A DNA stretch of 64,000 bases from Tigriopus japonicus (lineage: Eukaryota; Arthropoda; Copepoda; Harpacticoida; Harpacticidae). The notes under the pieces are model-generated. The model was not told the origin of the DNA. It ran no database searches and saw nothing but the letters and a program-made list of their open reading frames with translations. Positions 36,401 to 49,199 of this stretch are shown here, piece after piece (within the stretch, counting starts at the first letter, position 1; the number at the start of each line of letters is the position of its first letter). A program made the position numbers and the translations under genes. Where the stretch lies: positions 6,655,106-6,719,105 of the forward strand of contig CM021319.1 of the NCBI GenBank assembly GCA_010645155.1. The letters are read 5' to 3'.

Positions 36401-39096
36401 AATGTAATGGCTCCAAAGAGGGTTGTCGTAATCAAAAGAGCAACGCACCACAAAATGGGGGCCACCCTGAAGGTGCCAATTACCGCCAGTTTGTTTCCCC
36501 CCTTGTTCTAACAACCATCGACCCTCGAACGAACACAATGTCTTAAAAAGGTTGACATTTTTATTCGTCCGTGTGTGTTCTGTGTATAATTACGTCGACA
36601 ATGAAACAAGCACGTAACACGAAAATGGTTTCCAGCAATTAAACCAACAAACCATCTCGGAAGCTCTTTTTAAACCTGTGATAAATATATGAGCACAGGG
36701 TGACCCAGATGCTTTGCTTCATGTCTATTCCCTCACTCTTGTCAAAGGAAATGTTCATTTTCGTCAAGGGAGTGTCCACGCGCCCCAACGGCTTCAATCC
36801 AATTTGGCGACTTAGTGCCCGAAAAATCACCCATAAAAAGGGCCGAGCAGGGAATCTGAGAGGCTTTCAGTCGTGCATGCACTTGGGTAGTCTCTCTTAA
36901 TTGCCATCAATTAAAAAACAATTCTCGGACTTTTTGGCCCCTGAACCCACGTTCTTGACACAAGTTCATCACGGCAAGACCACGGAGTATCTCCGCCCAA
37001 ATGGGAATGACTCCGAGTTCAAGGAGCTCATTCTCGTGCTTGATTCACCCTGACAGCCGACATCAAAGACGTGACGTCACTTTTCAAATTGCTGACAATG
37101 CCTATTATGACATTAATCTCAATTCATCTTGGTAAACATGGGCCCTTTTTATAGCATGTGATACTTCATCGCGTCTTAAACCGGTGCCAACGCTCTTCGG
37201 ATAGAGCCAAAATTAAGAATTTTTGAAATACGAGTGCGGTTCGCTTTTAGCATTTGCCAGCTCAAGTTACGTTGAAAGATTGAAAGTCCGAGGTTGAAAA
37301 GATGGTGAACTCGAAGCGAAATCTTTCATGACTGGGCTTGCTTGTCTGGCCAGGAAGCTCTGTATCTCTCCGGTTGCTGCCCACTCTTGGGAAAAGCCCC
37401 TGAAGGTAAGTAAATTACAGGGAGTCTACATCTACATCTCGACAATTAGCTGAATGGTTGGAGAACTCCTCGAAGGCTTTGGCAACCCTTTTGCTCAAGT
37501 TCGAGCATTACTATTACTGCTTAGCTACTCGGCCCTAGGATGGCTGAGATCGAGGAAAAAATTCCGTGAAAACAAAAACAAGTTCAACAGGAGGAGCTTT
37601 TAAATCCCAATGATCCCGGAGACGACAAGCCAAAGAGAACAGGTTAAGCTTTGGAAATGAAAAATAAAAACATTCCACTGTGGGAGGTTTTTGAAGTACA
37701 CAGCCTGAAGATGTAAAGTTATTGCTTATAAAGGTTCAAAGCCACAAGTTGTAATCGAATCATAAATATTAGGAGCAAACCTGCTCGAACAAAAGGCTCT
37801 TTACATGTTCAAACAAACTTCACATCAAGTTTCTCGAATACACTTGGATACGATATTCGAGTTGAAAGTGGCATTTACTTATTTCACTCGTTTCCAGAGG
37901 CAATTTCCTACTTTATGCAGGTTAAGCGCTTTACAACTCATGCAAATGTGGACCCCATGCAATAAAACGGTCGTGATCTGCGATCTAGGTACTACTTACA
38001 AATATCGTGACTTTCTTTTATCTATCGTGATGTTGGTGGAACCATTCATGATCAAATCAATTTCTCTCGGCTTTTTTATCTTCCAGTCATTTATAGCTAA
38101 CTTGTGTTGCTATCTTGTCAAACTCAGAAACCTTAAATTGATTAAATCATTCCTAGTCTGGATTGCACAACTGATTAGCTATCGAATGAGTGAAAATCGC
38201 CTGAACAGTGTTTGGATTGCCCAAGCAGCTGTCCATTATTCAGGATTGCACCCCAGAAAAAAGCCCTTTAGACTTGAGGGTCGGATGACATTAATTTAGG
38301 TAGGAACTGAGAAGTTAGAGCCGGCTGATTGCCCGCTCGACAACGTCGTTGCCATTCAGTCATTAGAGTAAAGCTGCTGATGCCCATGCAAAACCCTTGA
38401 CCATAAAGGCGGTGAGTGAGGGGCTCTTAGTAAGAAAGACGAAGGATGTCATAAATCGGAATCTTTCGAGAGGATTTTCTTCTTACCTTCTGGGAATGGT
38501 GGGTATAGACCACCCTGACTGTCCGAGGTTTGTCCGGGGTCACCCGAGATGTGCTGGACATCGAGTAAAAATACGGACACAAGTAAATGGGTCACAACCC
38601 CGCCAAGAAGCGGTCTTTTCTTCGTTGCCATGATGACAAGCTAAAAAAGGCCAAGCACAAGGCCAGGCGTGGAGTAGGTAGAAGAAAGATGGCCAAACAG
38701 ATTGAGAGGTTAGGGAGGAGATGGGATCCTCATGACTACTCAATCACTTTCCACGAGATTCACTAAGTGGATCTTTTGTTCAACCTCAAGATCATTCCCA
38801 CGAAAGTTGCGAAAGACAATGCAAATGGGCAGGAACCACCAGCACTTGGGCACAACTCGTCCTACAGCCACCACAACAGCCTCTTTGGGGGAAGAACTGA
38901 CTATCTTTATCACCACCTCTTATCTTCCGTCTCGGACTCATTTAACGCCCTTTCAAGTGGGTAAACACTTTTCTCTTGAAATCTGAGGTAAATAGGGGGC
39001 GAGGACTTGTAATACCCTGAAACTCTTACAGCACTTCACTTGCAAAACAATCCTTGTCGACAGTGATCTTCCCTCCTCGGTCCCACTGACACTGAC
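27452..39096. other. No confident gene; should hold or lead to the 5' end of the receptor gene
   Basis: I found no ATG-bearing signal-peptide exon on the minus strand that leaves phase 1, as the lectin exon requires. The longest open frame is 37805-38299 on the plus strand (164 codons from an ATG), with hydrophobic runs and poor codon structure, probably chance. Confidence 0.35.
35026..35051. repeat. Compound (TC)n-(AC)n microsatellite
   Basis: A TC run passes directly into an AC run. Confidence 0.85.
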
Positions 39097-39263
39097 CGAT
39101 TCCGAATTTTTCCTCCGACAACCGAACCTCGGGCAGGACTTCGTTCGCTCGTTCAAAGGGACATGGCGCTTCTCCAGCCCTTCAACAGGGCTCTTGGCGG
39201 AGAGCGCGTTCTCCTCGTCGATAAAAGCGCGCGCAATCTCGTTTTCAAAACATTGCTCGAGAG
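39097..39263 (-). CDS. Candidate exon with dibasic site and paired Cys (secreted-peptide-like)
   Basis: On the minus strand the segment lies between acceptor TTACCCTGTCCAG and donor GAATCG|GTCAGT. It encodes LEQCFENEIARAFIDEENAL, then SAKSPVEGLEKRHVPLNERT and KSCPRFGCRRKNSES. GC content is above the surroundings and the codons follow a purine-first pattern. The KR dibasic site before a short basic segment with CPRFGC is the layout of a processed peptide, but I recognise no family and found no signal-peptide exon. The opposite strand is also open across this stretch and reads on to 39448, so the strand is uncertain. Confidence 0.25.
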
Positions 39264-40172
39264 CTGGACAGGGTAACTCATCTGTACGGCCAAGCCATTT
39301 GCTACCAGGGGTTGGAAATTCGAAAATTGGCACCACCAAGAAAGATCTCCAAACACCCACGATTGGATGGAGTCTGGGTGCCAAACTCAATTTGGTGTTT
39401 GATGTGCGGGAAGATTCTACCTGTCCATCGGCCAAACCCATCAGTTGAATGGTGGGTCCCCAGGGCATACTTGGCGGCAATTTCATTCGGAATATCTTGT
39501 CACCAGACTTGACATCGGACTACTCGAACAAGATTTTCGGGTAGATCCAATTTGGGCATTTTGGCGAAGGTTTCGACTATGAAGGGTAAGATCGATTGAG
39601 CCTGAGAGACAAGAATTGGTATGTTTCCTTAGACCTCCCTGTGAGCTCAAGACAATCAACGCAATGTAGTATTGACCAAGATTTGATGAATTGAATACCA
39701 AAGAGTGCCTAGGCTAGAAGGATTTCTAGTTACAATACATCACTCTTCGATTGGAAACGGACGTCGAGCCGGTAGAGTCCGCCAGGAAAGATTTTACATA
39801 GATATCACTTCGACCACTTAAACTCCATTTCTTGTCGAAATGCAGCAACTACTTGTCAATGGAAGCGTTATTTACAACCCTCGGAAACTGTAAATGGCAT
39901 GGAGACAGTTTCCAGATGAAAAATCTTAAAAGCAAGGTTTTCTCTCATTCAGGTGTGAAAATCTAGATGTAGCTACTGCTTTAAATGATGTCTATGTTTC
40001 GTTAATTTATCACAAATATTGAAGCTCTAGCACAACCAGGAACAATAAGCTTCCATTTGATTTGGTTCAGCAACCACACTATCCAGAAAGTTAGCGTGAG
40101 AGACGCCATCGCATTAGATCATTAGAAGCTAACCTAGCGACGAGGGGTTTTGTTTTCAACCCTTTTTTCCAG

Positions 40173-40501
40173 ATTTTCACATCGCCTTCAATCTCGGTCT
40201 CATCAATAAGACCGGAGCATGGCAAGGAAGAGAACCCTTCACCCCCATTGCTACTTTCTATGCTTGCCACAACTCCATTTGGAATGGGAATGGATCATTG
40301 ATGATCATCAGGGAAAAGGCAGAAGCTATTGGAATCGCATTCTCGACTTCTCATTACGATACATATCGCGAGAGTGTCTTTTATGATAATGGGTTGGCCA
40401 AATCAATACGGAGTGCTTTTTTCCCAGGGTTTTGCTCGTTTTTATTGTCTCCCTGCATACGTAGATTTGGATGGAAAATGATGTGGACAAAATTACCATG
40501 A
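40173..40501 (+). pseudogene. Gene-like fragment, unrecognised, possibly decayed
   Basis: After a strong acceptor (ACCCTTTTTTCCAG) an open frame reads FHIAFNLGLINKTGAWQGRE, PFTPIATFYACHNSIWNGNG, then SLMIIREKAEAIGIAFSTSH. About 85 residues show clear coding-like codon use with many RNY codons. Beyond about 40425 the quality drops, and the similar-looking continuation (VDKITMTMSRSVFQRQSRR, ending 40601) lies in another frame. Together with broken plus-strand frames at 39053-39540 and 40960-41173 this suggests an inactivated gene, or exons of a gene I cannot assemble. I do not recognise the protein. Confidence 0.3.
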
Positions 40502-41173
40502 CAATGTCACGTTCCGTCTTTCAAAGGCAGTCTCGACGAGACAAATTTGATATTGAAGCGTCGTTCTTCACAAATGCTATCGATCCTGTCCAAGCCAAAT
40601 GAAGTGAGTGGTGCTTTGACTGCGAACCATAATTACTTCATATAATTCATGCCATCCCATTCATCAACGTCAATGGCGAATGCTTTGGAGCAATTGAATG
40701 CCAGCTTTGCACCTAGAATAGAACAGATGCCTTTGATGTGAGTACTGGCCTCAAAGTGAGATTGACAAGACAGATAGCAAGAGAGGTGTATCAGACTACA
40801 CGGATCACGCCCGGACAGGAAAGGATCACCCAAAGCGATGCCATGAAATGTTCATTGCTAGTGATAGCGAATGCTGAAAAACGATCTGCCTCTCACTCAC
40901 CTTGAACCATTCCCAATTTGCATCCAAGTTCTCGGTTTCACACCATGACAGACGATGAGAGATGGTTCTGTCTGATCGATATTGGAACGAAAGCGGATCT
41001 CTCCCAATGCTCAGCAGTCCTTCTTGGTTTTCAGGACCAACCAACGGACTTGTGCTCTCTTTTTAGATGATAAAGAAATTGTTGGCCATGGATGTGCTGA
41101 CTCCAACAGCCCACAAGCTATCAAACTCTTTCCACGTCGTATCTTATCTGAGATCAATCAAACTTGGCGATGA

Positions 41174-43379
41174 CCATTTGCGGATGGTCTCGTGGTCGAG
41201 ATCGTACAACGGCAAGGAAGAACAGCAAGTCAGAGCAAATTGATATCTTGTAGGCGTCACAACATCAACTTCTTCACACTATGACAAGGATGACGAAGAG
41301 TGAATCGGCGGCCATCTGTCAATCGCTCCATCCAGATACGCCAAAATCATCTTGCTCGATTAGATCGTGAGATACCGTAGTTTGCAAACTCAAGAGCTCA
41401 AGGCCCGTTTCGTTTTAATGGCTTCAAAAGCTCGACGAGCAAAACTGAGCCCACCAAAGCTCACAAATAGAATGACTATTTGAAAAACCTTTCAGTTTTG
41501 CGGTCAACCAATCTTAGTTTGATGGCTGGAGGCATCGGGTGCGAAGGTTTGGTAGCTTTGGTCGATTGTTCTCGTCTGGACCACAGACAAGTGGGTGTGT
41601 CTGAAAGTGTCCTATACAATATGAGCTTTATTCTGAACAGCTTTTGGATTTACGTGATCAAATGGAGATTGCATGGGACGGGTTAACGTCAGTTGCGTGT
41701 GGCAGAGGGTGACAAACGATCAATTCAACCCTCTTCTCTATTTCTCTTTCTACTTTGGCCCACACAAACCGAACCGTTTCCAGAACGCGTTTTTCCACAA
41801 GGAATCGTTTCCCAATACATCAAAGAATGTTAGAAAGTCTACTTGGTGCTTGACAAGTTTATGAACACAAGGACCAAAACCAACCAAAAATAGGTCTCCC
41901 GCGGGTTCTTAAATGAGCCCATTAACTTTCCAAAGATACACGAACAAATTTCACTGACAATACTTGTTTTCGGCATGATCGTGCCATCAATTGATTATTT
42001 TTCTACAAAGTTTTCTTTGGAATTAAAAAATGGTTTGGATGGATTGGCAACAAAAAAGAAGCCAACAAAATTGAATCGTTTTTCAATTTTGACCCGATCA
42101 ATTTTTCGAGTAACCTTGAGTTTAATTCCAATGAAGACACAAATGAAGGAAACTATTTTTTTGTGGCCATACTTTTCTAGACAAATGTTATCAGTTGATG
42201 CGTGCAAATATACTAGAAATTTGTAAATTATTCAGCAATGTTTTTATAGCTTTTGAAGGTGTTGCAATCCAATCCAAACGTTCAAGACCTACAAACCTTA
42301 AAAGGAACTTACCCTTCTACATAAACATGTTTTTTTGAAATACATGGCAAAATGAGAATAAAATACAGTAGTAGGTAATTCAGGACTAAAGCACTTTTAA
42401 GTAGACCCAGAGAGACTAAGGACCTCGTTGAGATGGGAAACGAGAACAAGAGAAGGAGAAGTGGATCGCTAACCCAGCAGGAGACTTCTCTCTCCATTGG
42501 ATTGGCGTCCCGAGTCTCAGGATCGCTCACTCACGTTGGAAACAACGCTCGATTCTGCCAGAATTGGAGGATTCATGAGTTCATTTGAACACCCAGGGGG
42601 TGCATCATCCTCGCTTCAATTTAGTTGAGGGAGGGTTGCACTCTCAGCTCTGAACACGTTGAGCGCTTGGGAGAGAACTAACACTCAATTTTAAAGAGGT
42701 AAACTTATAAGTATTTTTCTTGAGCCACCTTGCTTTAAAGTTTGAATTTGGCCATAAAAAATGAAAATGTACTAATATTTCTGGTCACATTCTACCAATG
42801 CATGTTTCATTTGGTTTGAAGGCTCAAAATTAGGTGATAAAAATGAAAATGACCCATTAATTTGATTTGAATATTTCCTACTTCATTTTCACTGATTATT
42901 GTTACCATGCAAGAGGGGCAAACGGATTTGAAACAAAATAGCAAAAAAAAGGTAGAATTGGTTAACCTTAAGGTGGAATTGCCCTGACTATTCCTAGAGC
43001 TCTACTGTATACCCAGTTGTGCATAAACTACGCACAATACGAAGGGAACAGGGGACCAACCCTGCCTTGATTTATGGAGTGATTGATTTAGGGTTTGCGC
43101 AAATCGGTGGCGGCAACAATACCACCACCAGCACCACTATCACTTCTTGATACGAGCAGTCTGGATCTACATATTCAATTCTTAAGGAAGGAGCCAAGAG
43201 TAACTTGTTTTCTGAAAAGAGAAACTGGATTGAATTCCATCCTCGAATCCGGTACAGAGCATGGGTATTTGGATTTCTTTAGTGATGCACTGAAGGGTCA
43301 TGGCAAGATCGAACTCTTTGTAAAGGAGAGATTTACAGTGCTTAGGAATCCAAATATAACTCATAAGAATAAATTGATA
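41174..43379. other. No supported gene
   Basis: AT-rich sequence with short frames only, ending at the hAT-type element. Confidence 0.5.
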
Positions 43380-43387
43380 CTGTAGAA

Positions 43388-43612
43388 CAGGGGTAGGCAA
43401 CGGGGTAGTGGGCTGTGGCCCACTGGTGGGCCCAGGATCTGTTGGGAAAGTCTAAAATAGTGGTCCTGCGAGACATTCATAGTACTGTACTCGTGGGCCC
43501 AATTCTTTTTGACCGTTGATTTGTGGGCCCTGAACCTATCAACGTCTGTTTGGTCGGCCCCTTACAACATGTAATCAAATTTGGCGGGCCTTGGCCCAGT
43601 TGCCCACCCTTG
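43388..43612. mobile_element. hAT-type non-autonomous element with 8-bp target duplication
   Basis: The element starts CAGGGGTAGGCAAC and ends GTTGCCCACCCTTG (imperfect inverted termini), 225 bp. Perfect 8-bp direct repeats CTGTAGAA flank it at 43380-43387 and 43613-43620. CAGGG-type ends with 8-bp duplications are the hallmark of hAT transposons. A perfect duplication suggests a fairly recent insertion. Confidence 0.85.
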
Positions 43613-43620
43613 CTGTAGAA

Positions 43621-46420
43621 TGATGCATGTTCAATTAAAAGTAAGTGCTTTAGAGAAATTCAAATCTATGCAACCGTTAATGAATATCCAAAAAAAACCG
43701 TGGCGATACTAGATTGGTGAATCTCAGATGGCTTTTATTCTTCCTTCTTATCAAAATAGTAGTTTTGTATCAGAGCTGTTTACGATTTTTCTTTTCCAAT
43801 TTGAAGCCTTTGAACAATCAATTCCACAATTCCCAGAAAAAGGAAAATATGGCAAAGGTTGAGTATTTACCTTTTATTCTTTTAAAAGGCCAGATCGGTT
43901 CTTTTTAGCCCCAATCAACTTTATCCAAACATTTCTTATTTTACAAACAAAGTCAAGACATCCCGATAAAAGCAAGGGAGATTTCCCAAAAAAGTTTTTC
44001 TCCCTTTGGGCTCGTAGAACGAAAGCTAAGATTTGCAATTATTGATGTTAGTTCTTTCTTCAATATGTTCTCATGCCATGTACGTTTAGAACATTTTCTT
44101 GCACACATTGATTGTCGAAGCTAGGTCACATTCATCAGAGACGACAAATGTCTCGCTATTTTCTCCATATCTGAACGAAGTCCAAATGCGAGTGAAACAG
44201 GTTTAAGTCTGGACATGGGGAAACTTTGTCGCCACGTGATGACCGGAAATCTCATGATGAGAGGATCAATTTCCTCGAGGGTCAACAGACCCAGAAATTG
44301 CAATTAACTGGGACGAAAATACATGTCCGCTCTTGACGGTCTTCATCCTGAACCTGTCATAAAAAGTTTCACCTTCACAGAAGGATTTATTTCGTAATTG
44401 GCCATCATCTCAAAAAAGATTTGAGGTGGTTTGACTTGTTGGGACTGACCGAGGTGGATTATTTGACGTAAAGTGCTCGATGAACTCGATTGCTCGAATT
44501 GTAGCCCAATCAATCATCTTTTCTCGATTTCTTAATCCCTTCCAACGTCCACCGAAGCCCATCCATCCAACACCTGAACGTCAAAAGCCAGCCAACACAC
44601 GGATTTCACTTCAGAAATGAAAAGGGTCAAATTATGAGTTTTATTTATTCGTAATCCAAGGACCAAAGTCACTTTTTGATTGAGATTCCACTGATTCAGA
44701 GGGAAAGGATGGGATGTAACAATAACAAAATCCTATCTACTTCATAATAGATATGCCAAGTGCGGGCGGACCAGTCATAATAGCACTTGAAGGATCTCGA
44801 GCGATGGCATTCCTACGATAATTCGATCCGAAATGGATAAGAATGTTAAGTGCTTTACCCTCCGAAATCTTTCAAACGAACCCCGAGATTCATCCAGCAG
44901 ATATTTTCTCATATCAAGGAGATTGACCGATGGACTGACTTTAGATAAGGTCAATGAGAAACATGAACGATCTTTGATAAAGTAGGTAAAGCTTGGTCGA
45001 TGTTTGAATCGCTTATCGAGTGTTGACAAAAGCGATGCAGAATTGTAGTGTCTAATTCAGCCTTCTCCGACAGGTGACACCAGCCACAATTGTGGAGTTC
45101 GAGTCTATTTTAAGACGGAAATTGAAATGGGAGATTATCCTGACTATGAATTAAATCTGAATTACGGGGGAAAAGTGGAGGGTCCAATGTCCATTCACCC
45201 AACTATTCAACCTACCAACCATTGTGAGGACAGATGGTACAAGAAATAGAAATGAGATTAAAAGTGGCAATCCCAAGTTCAACAAGGGGATTGCCATTCA
45301 AGAGGAGGGAGAGACATGATGCAGGTTGATGGTTTGTTAGTAACTATCCAATTCATTTCCCATTACCGTTCCAGCACTCTCTTAAGATGAATTGAAAATC
45401 ATGGCCTTGAAAAATGGAAAGACATTCGAAAGCACTGCACATGTTTGAAGTGTTGCAAAACTCCTTGGATTCTCAAAAGTAGGGCACAAATAAGATAGTG
45501 ATTAATTCTTTGCATGTTACCTTTCTTCGCCAGAAGCAAAATCAATTTTGAGACAATCTTGGAAATATTAGATTACCAAAATTAAGAACCAGTGGATCAT
45601 GTTTTCCCGCTTTGACAAATATAACTGTACCTTATATATGTTAGAGTGCATTTTTAAACTTTTTCAATATTTGCCCCCCAAATCAGGATTTACGATCTGA
45701 TTTTTTAAACGGAACTAGTCGAGTGGCTAAGAAGTTCACTAATCTAATCTTAAACTAGCCTGACAAAGCAACCTAAATATTCTAAGTTTTTATATAAAAT
45801 GATAAAATTGGAACAATTTTCACCCTTCGCCATTTCTATAAACTGTTTGACCAACTATTTTGTCGAAAAAGCTTGTAAAAAAGTTATCTCTTTTGCCATT
45901 TCACCAAATAAAAATCATCCCCCATTATAGCTTGAGTGGTGCATGAATTTTCGAAAAACAAGGAAATGAAAATGAAAAGCAGAAGATTTGACTGATGATT
46001 CTAAATGAGGATTTCGTCTGCTACAAATATTTCAAATTTCATGAAGTTTTTTTTCGTTCATTTTCACATTTATTTCTAGTCTTTTCATCCATAATTAAGG
46101 CTAAATTGTCGCTGACAAGGACAATTACAGAAGAATTTCCCTGTTAATCAAAACTTAAGGTTATGTTCAAAAACAAAAAAAGAGGTTTAGTGAGCGCTTG
46201 TTTTCAGTTTCGTCAAGTTTACCGGCGCTCTGACCGACGCGCTGAAAGCCTGCGATCACTTTGGAAATTCTTATTTCATAAATAGATTCACACCCCAGAA
46301 ACCCACTTCATGTACAACTTTAAAAGATAATTAATCCATTCCAGTTGAGTAATTGAAGACAAAATAGATTATGTAACAAAAATGAACTAGTAATCATTTC
46401 TCTCACGTGCTATAAGCCTT
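43621..46420. other. No supported gene
   Basis: AT-rich, with no frame above 84 codons and no domain signal. Confidence 0.5.
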
Positions 46421-46696
46421 CCCACAAACTACCCCCAGACTTCTCAATTCTAGCTAAGCAGGCAGACCGCCGTGACAGTGCGGAGATCCGTGACCTCTAG
46501 ATGACGTAGGCTGTATTTTCTGAATTGACTCTGAGAATCGAACTTCAAAAAGGATATTTGCGTTACAAACACGGTGGCGCACTCTATGACGTTACTTATG
46601 AAACAATCATTTTTACCAATGTTGTTAGGTAATCCCTCATAGAGGGCGGTTTTGTCGACGTCAAAATTGAGATATCTCTATTTTATTTATCTATGG
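46421..46696 (-). repeat. Interspersed repeat, copy B (inverted partner of 364-637)
   Basis: Reverse-complement match to 364-637 with scattered substitutions and small indels. The outer boundary is CCATAGATAAATAAAATAG on the minus strand. Confidence 0.75.
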
Positions 46697-48431
46697 CCTT
46701 CCTTACTCTTTCTCGCTCTTCTTTGTCTCTACAGTACCTTCGACATGAAATTTCAAATGACTAGAGCTTTATCAGTAATATCATGTGGTATTTTCAAAGT
46801 TTGTTTAATGTTAGATAATCGTACACAAGAAGCAATATTAATCCCTACAGTACCGTCTGAAGCACCAGCTTATAAAGGAGACCAACAATGGAAATCAAGG
46901 AGCAAGTACTGAAAACTGGTTGCTGTCTGGATTCCATGAAATTACATCGATAGCACTGCCTGGGATTATGTATATGACAAATAAATCTTTGGCGGCTCTG
47001 AAACAAAGCATATCTTACATATTTTTGGCTTTGCCAAAATAAACAAGAAAATGCTAAAATTGGGTTTTTCTGTTCATCTTTCATTCGGCTACTTTTAGCT
47101 CGCACACTTTTTTATCTGTTCAAGGGGTGTGTTGACCTCTTAATTCAAAAGGACCCACGGATAAGTTGCTTTAGATCTTGGAGGTGACTGTGAGCATAAT
47201 TGCTACTCCATTAATTGAACACAAGATTAACTACAGCCACATTTACTGGGCTTAATGTGACATGGACCAAGTTTAGGATCCATGGAAACCAACAGGGACA
47301 ATTGTAGATTACTCTTTGGGCACGTCTCAATTCATGGACACATCAACTGTTAACAAAAAACAGCCTAAAGGAATCAAATCATTTTGATGGCTTCCTATTG
47401 TTTGACAAGAATGTATAAAGCGTAATAGTAGCTTAAAATGACGGGAAAACACATCGTATGTAGTAAACCTTTTTTTGGTTATTGAAAGGGCAAATATAAG
47501 TGATTTTGTAATCATTGTCAGCAGGTAAAGATTATTGTGTCATACTATAAATATGATGTTTCACTTTGATAAGCATTTAAATCAAAATATGAAAACAAGT
47601 TAATCATGTCCAAATGAGTTTAGCTCGATTTTCTATAATAACTCCCTGTTTTCACTAAATTCTCCAATGTTTCTTTCATTAAAACATTCATTTTCTCTAA
47701 TACAAAAAAGTTAAAAGGGGTCATCAAATAGGCAAGATATACGTTAACGTAATCAAAAGTAATCAAATTTCAAATTTCAGAGCTCTTAGCCATTTCTGTT
47801 TCAAAACTTAAAGGAAAAGACTGTAGTTAACGATGAAAAGCTTTCGATCTAGATGAGTCGGAAGAATTGAAATAACGTAAAAATGATTTTGGACATGAAG
47901 AAGTAACGTGTAGATTATGGGATCGACAAGGTGCATAATTCGTGGTGGGGGCAACAAAACCACATTATCCCCACTCTATTAATTGAGCAGGGATTTGCTT
48001 TGGGGCCCACCAAAATGTGCATTGGGCCCTACTGACACCTGGTGTACGCAGGGGCATGTCCTCTTCTTTGTCTCTGCATGTTTCCTAGTCCATGATTTAT
48101 ACAAATACCACTAACCCCTTGTAGAAAAATCGGTTGATGATCGGTAAATTACGTCTTCTGTTTTTTAAGCAATATGCTGGCTCGATGTATGCATTTATTA
48201 CTGTCTTATCGCACATCTCCCTGTCCTTGTTAAATGTGCAAACCTTATCACTTGAGTTTTTATCTCTTTTTAATTATGTTCAACTCTGAATAATTCCTAT
48301 GCACCGGCACCCTTGTCCAAACCGGGCCATAATTTCATGTCTCAGTCACTCAGATTTAGCCTGGCTGTGATCTCATTACAATATGTGCATTTATGATCGT
48401 TTGCCCGTCAAATTATTGGCCATATGCCATC

Positions 48432-49199
48432 NNNNNNNNNNNNNNNNNNNNNNNNNNNNNNNNNNNNNNNNNNNNNNNNNNNNNNNNNNNNNNNNNNNNN
48501 NNNNNNNNNNNNNNNNNNNNNNNNNNNNNNNNNNNNNNNNNNNNNNNNNNNNNNNNNNNNNNNNNNNNNNNNNNNNNNNNNNNNNNNNNNNNNNNNNNNN
48601 NNNNNNNNNNNNNNNNNNNNNNNNNNNNNNNNNNNNNNNNNNNNNNNNNNNNNNNNNNNNNNNNNNNNNNNNNNNNNNNNNNNNNNNNNNNNNNNNNNNN
48701 NNNNNNNNNNNNNNNNNNNNNNNNNNNNNNNNNNNNNNNNNNNNNNNNNNNNNNNNNNNNNNNNNNNNNNNNNNNNNNNNNNNNNNNNNNNNNNNNNNNN
48801 NNNNNNNNNNNNNNNNNNNNNNNNNNNNNNNNNNNNNNNNNNNNNNNNNNNNNNNNNNNNNNNNNNNNNNNNNNNNNNNNNNNNNNNNNNNNNNNNNNNN
48901 NNNNNNNNNNNNNNNNNNNNNNNNNNNNNNNNNNNNNNNNNNNNNNNNNNNNNNNNNNNNNNNNNNNNNNNNNNNNNNNNNNNNNNNNNNNNNNNNNNNN
49001 NNNNNNNNNNNNNNNNNNNNNNNNNNNNNNNNNNNNNNNNNNNNNNNNNNNNNNNNNNNNNNNNNNNNNNNNNNNNNNNNNNNNNNNNNNNNNNNNNNNN
49101 NNNNNNNNNNNNNNNNNNNNNNNNNNNNNNNNNNNNNNNNNNNNNNNNNNNNNNNNNNNNNNNNNNNNNNNNNNNNNNNNNNNNNNNNNNNNNNNNNNN
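48432..49199. other. Assembly gap (768 N)
   Basis: Unresolved bases. I see no duplicated flank here, in contrast to the first gap. Confidence 0.99.

Noticed and set aside
37805..38299. 164-codon plus-strand open frame with hydrophobic stretches
   Set aside because: Codon use is not coding-like, no homology is recognised, and no transcript signals are near. Most likely chance.
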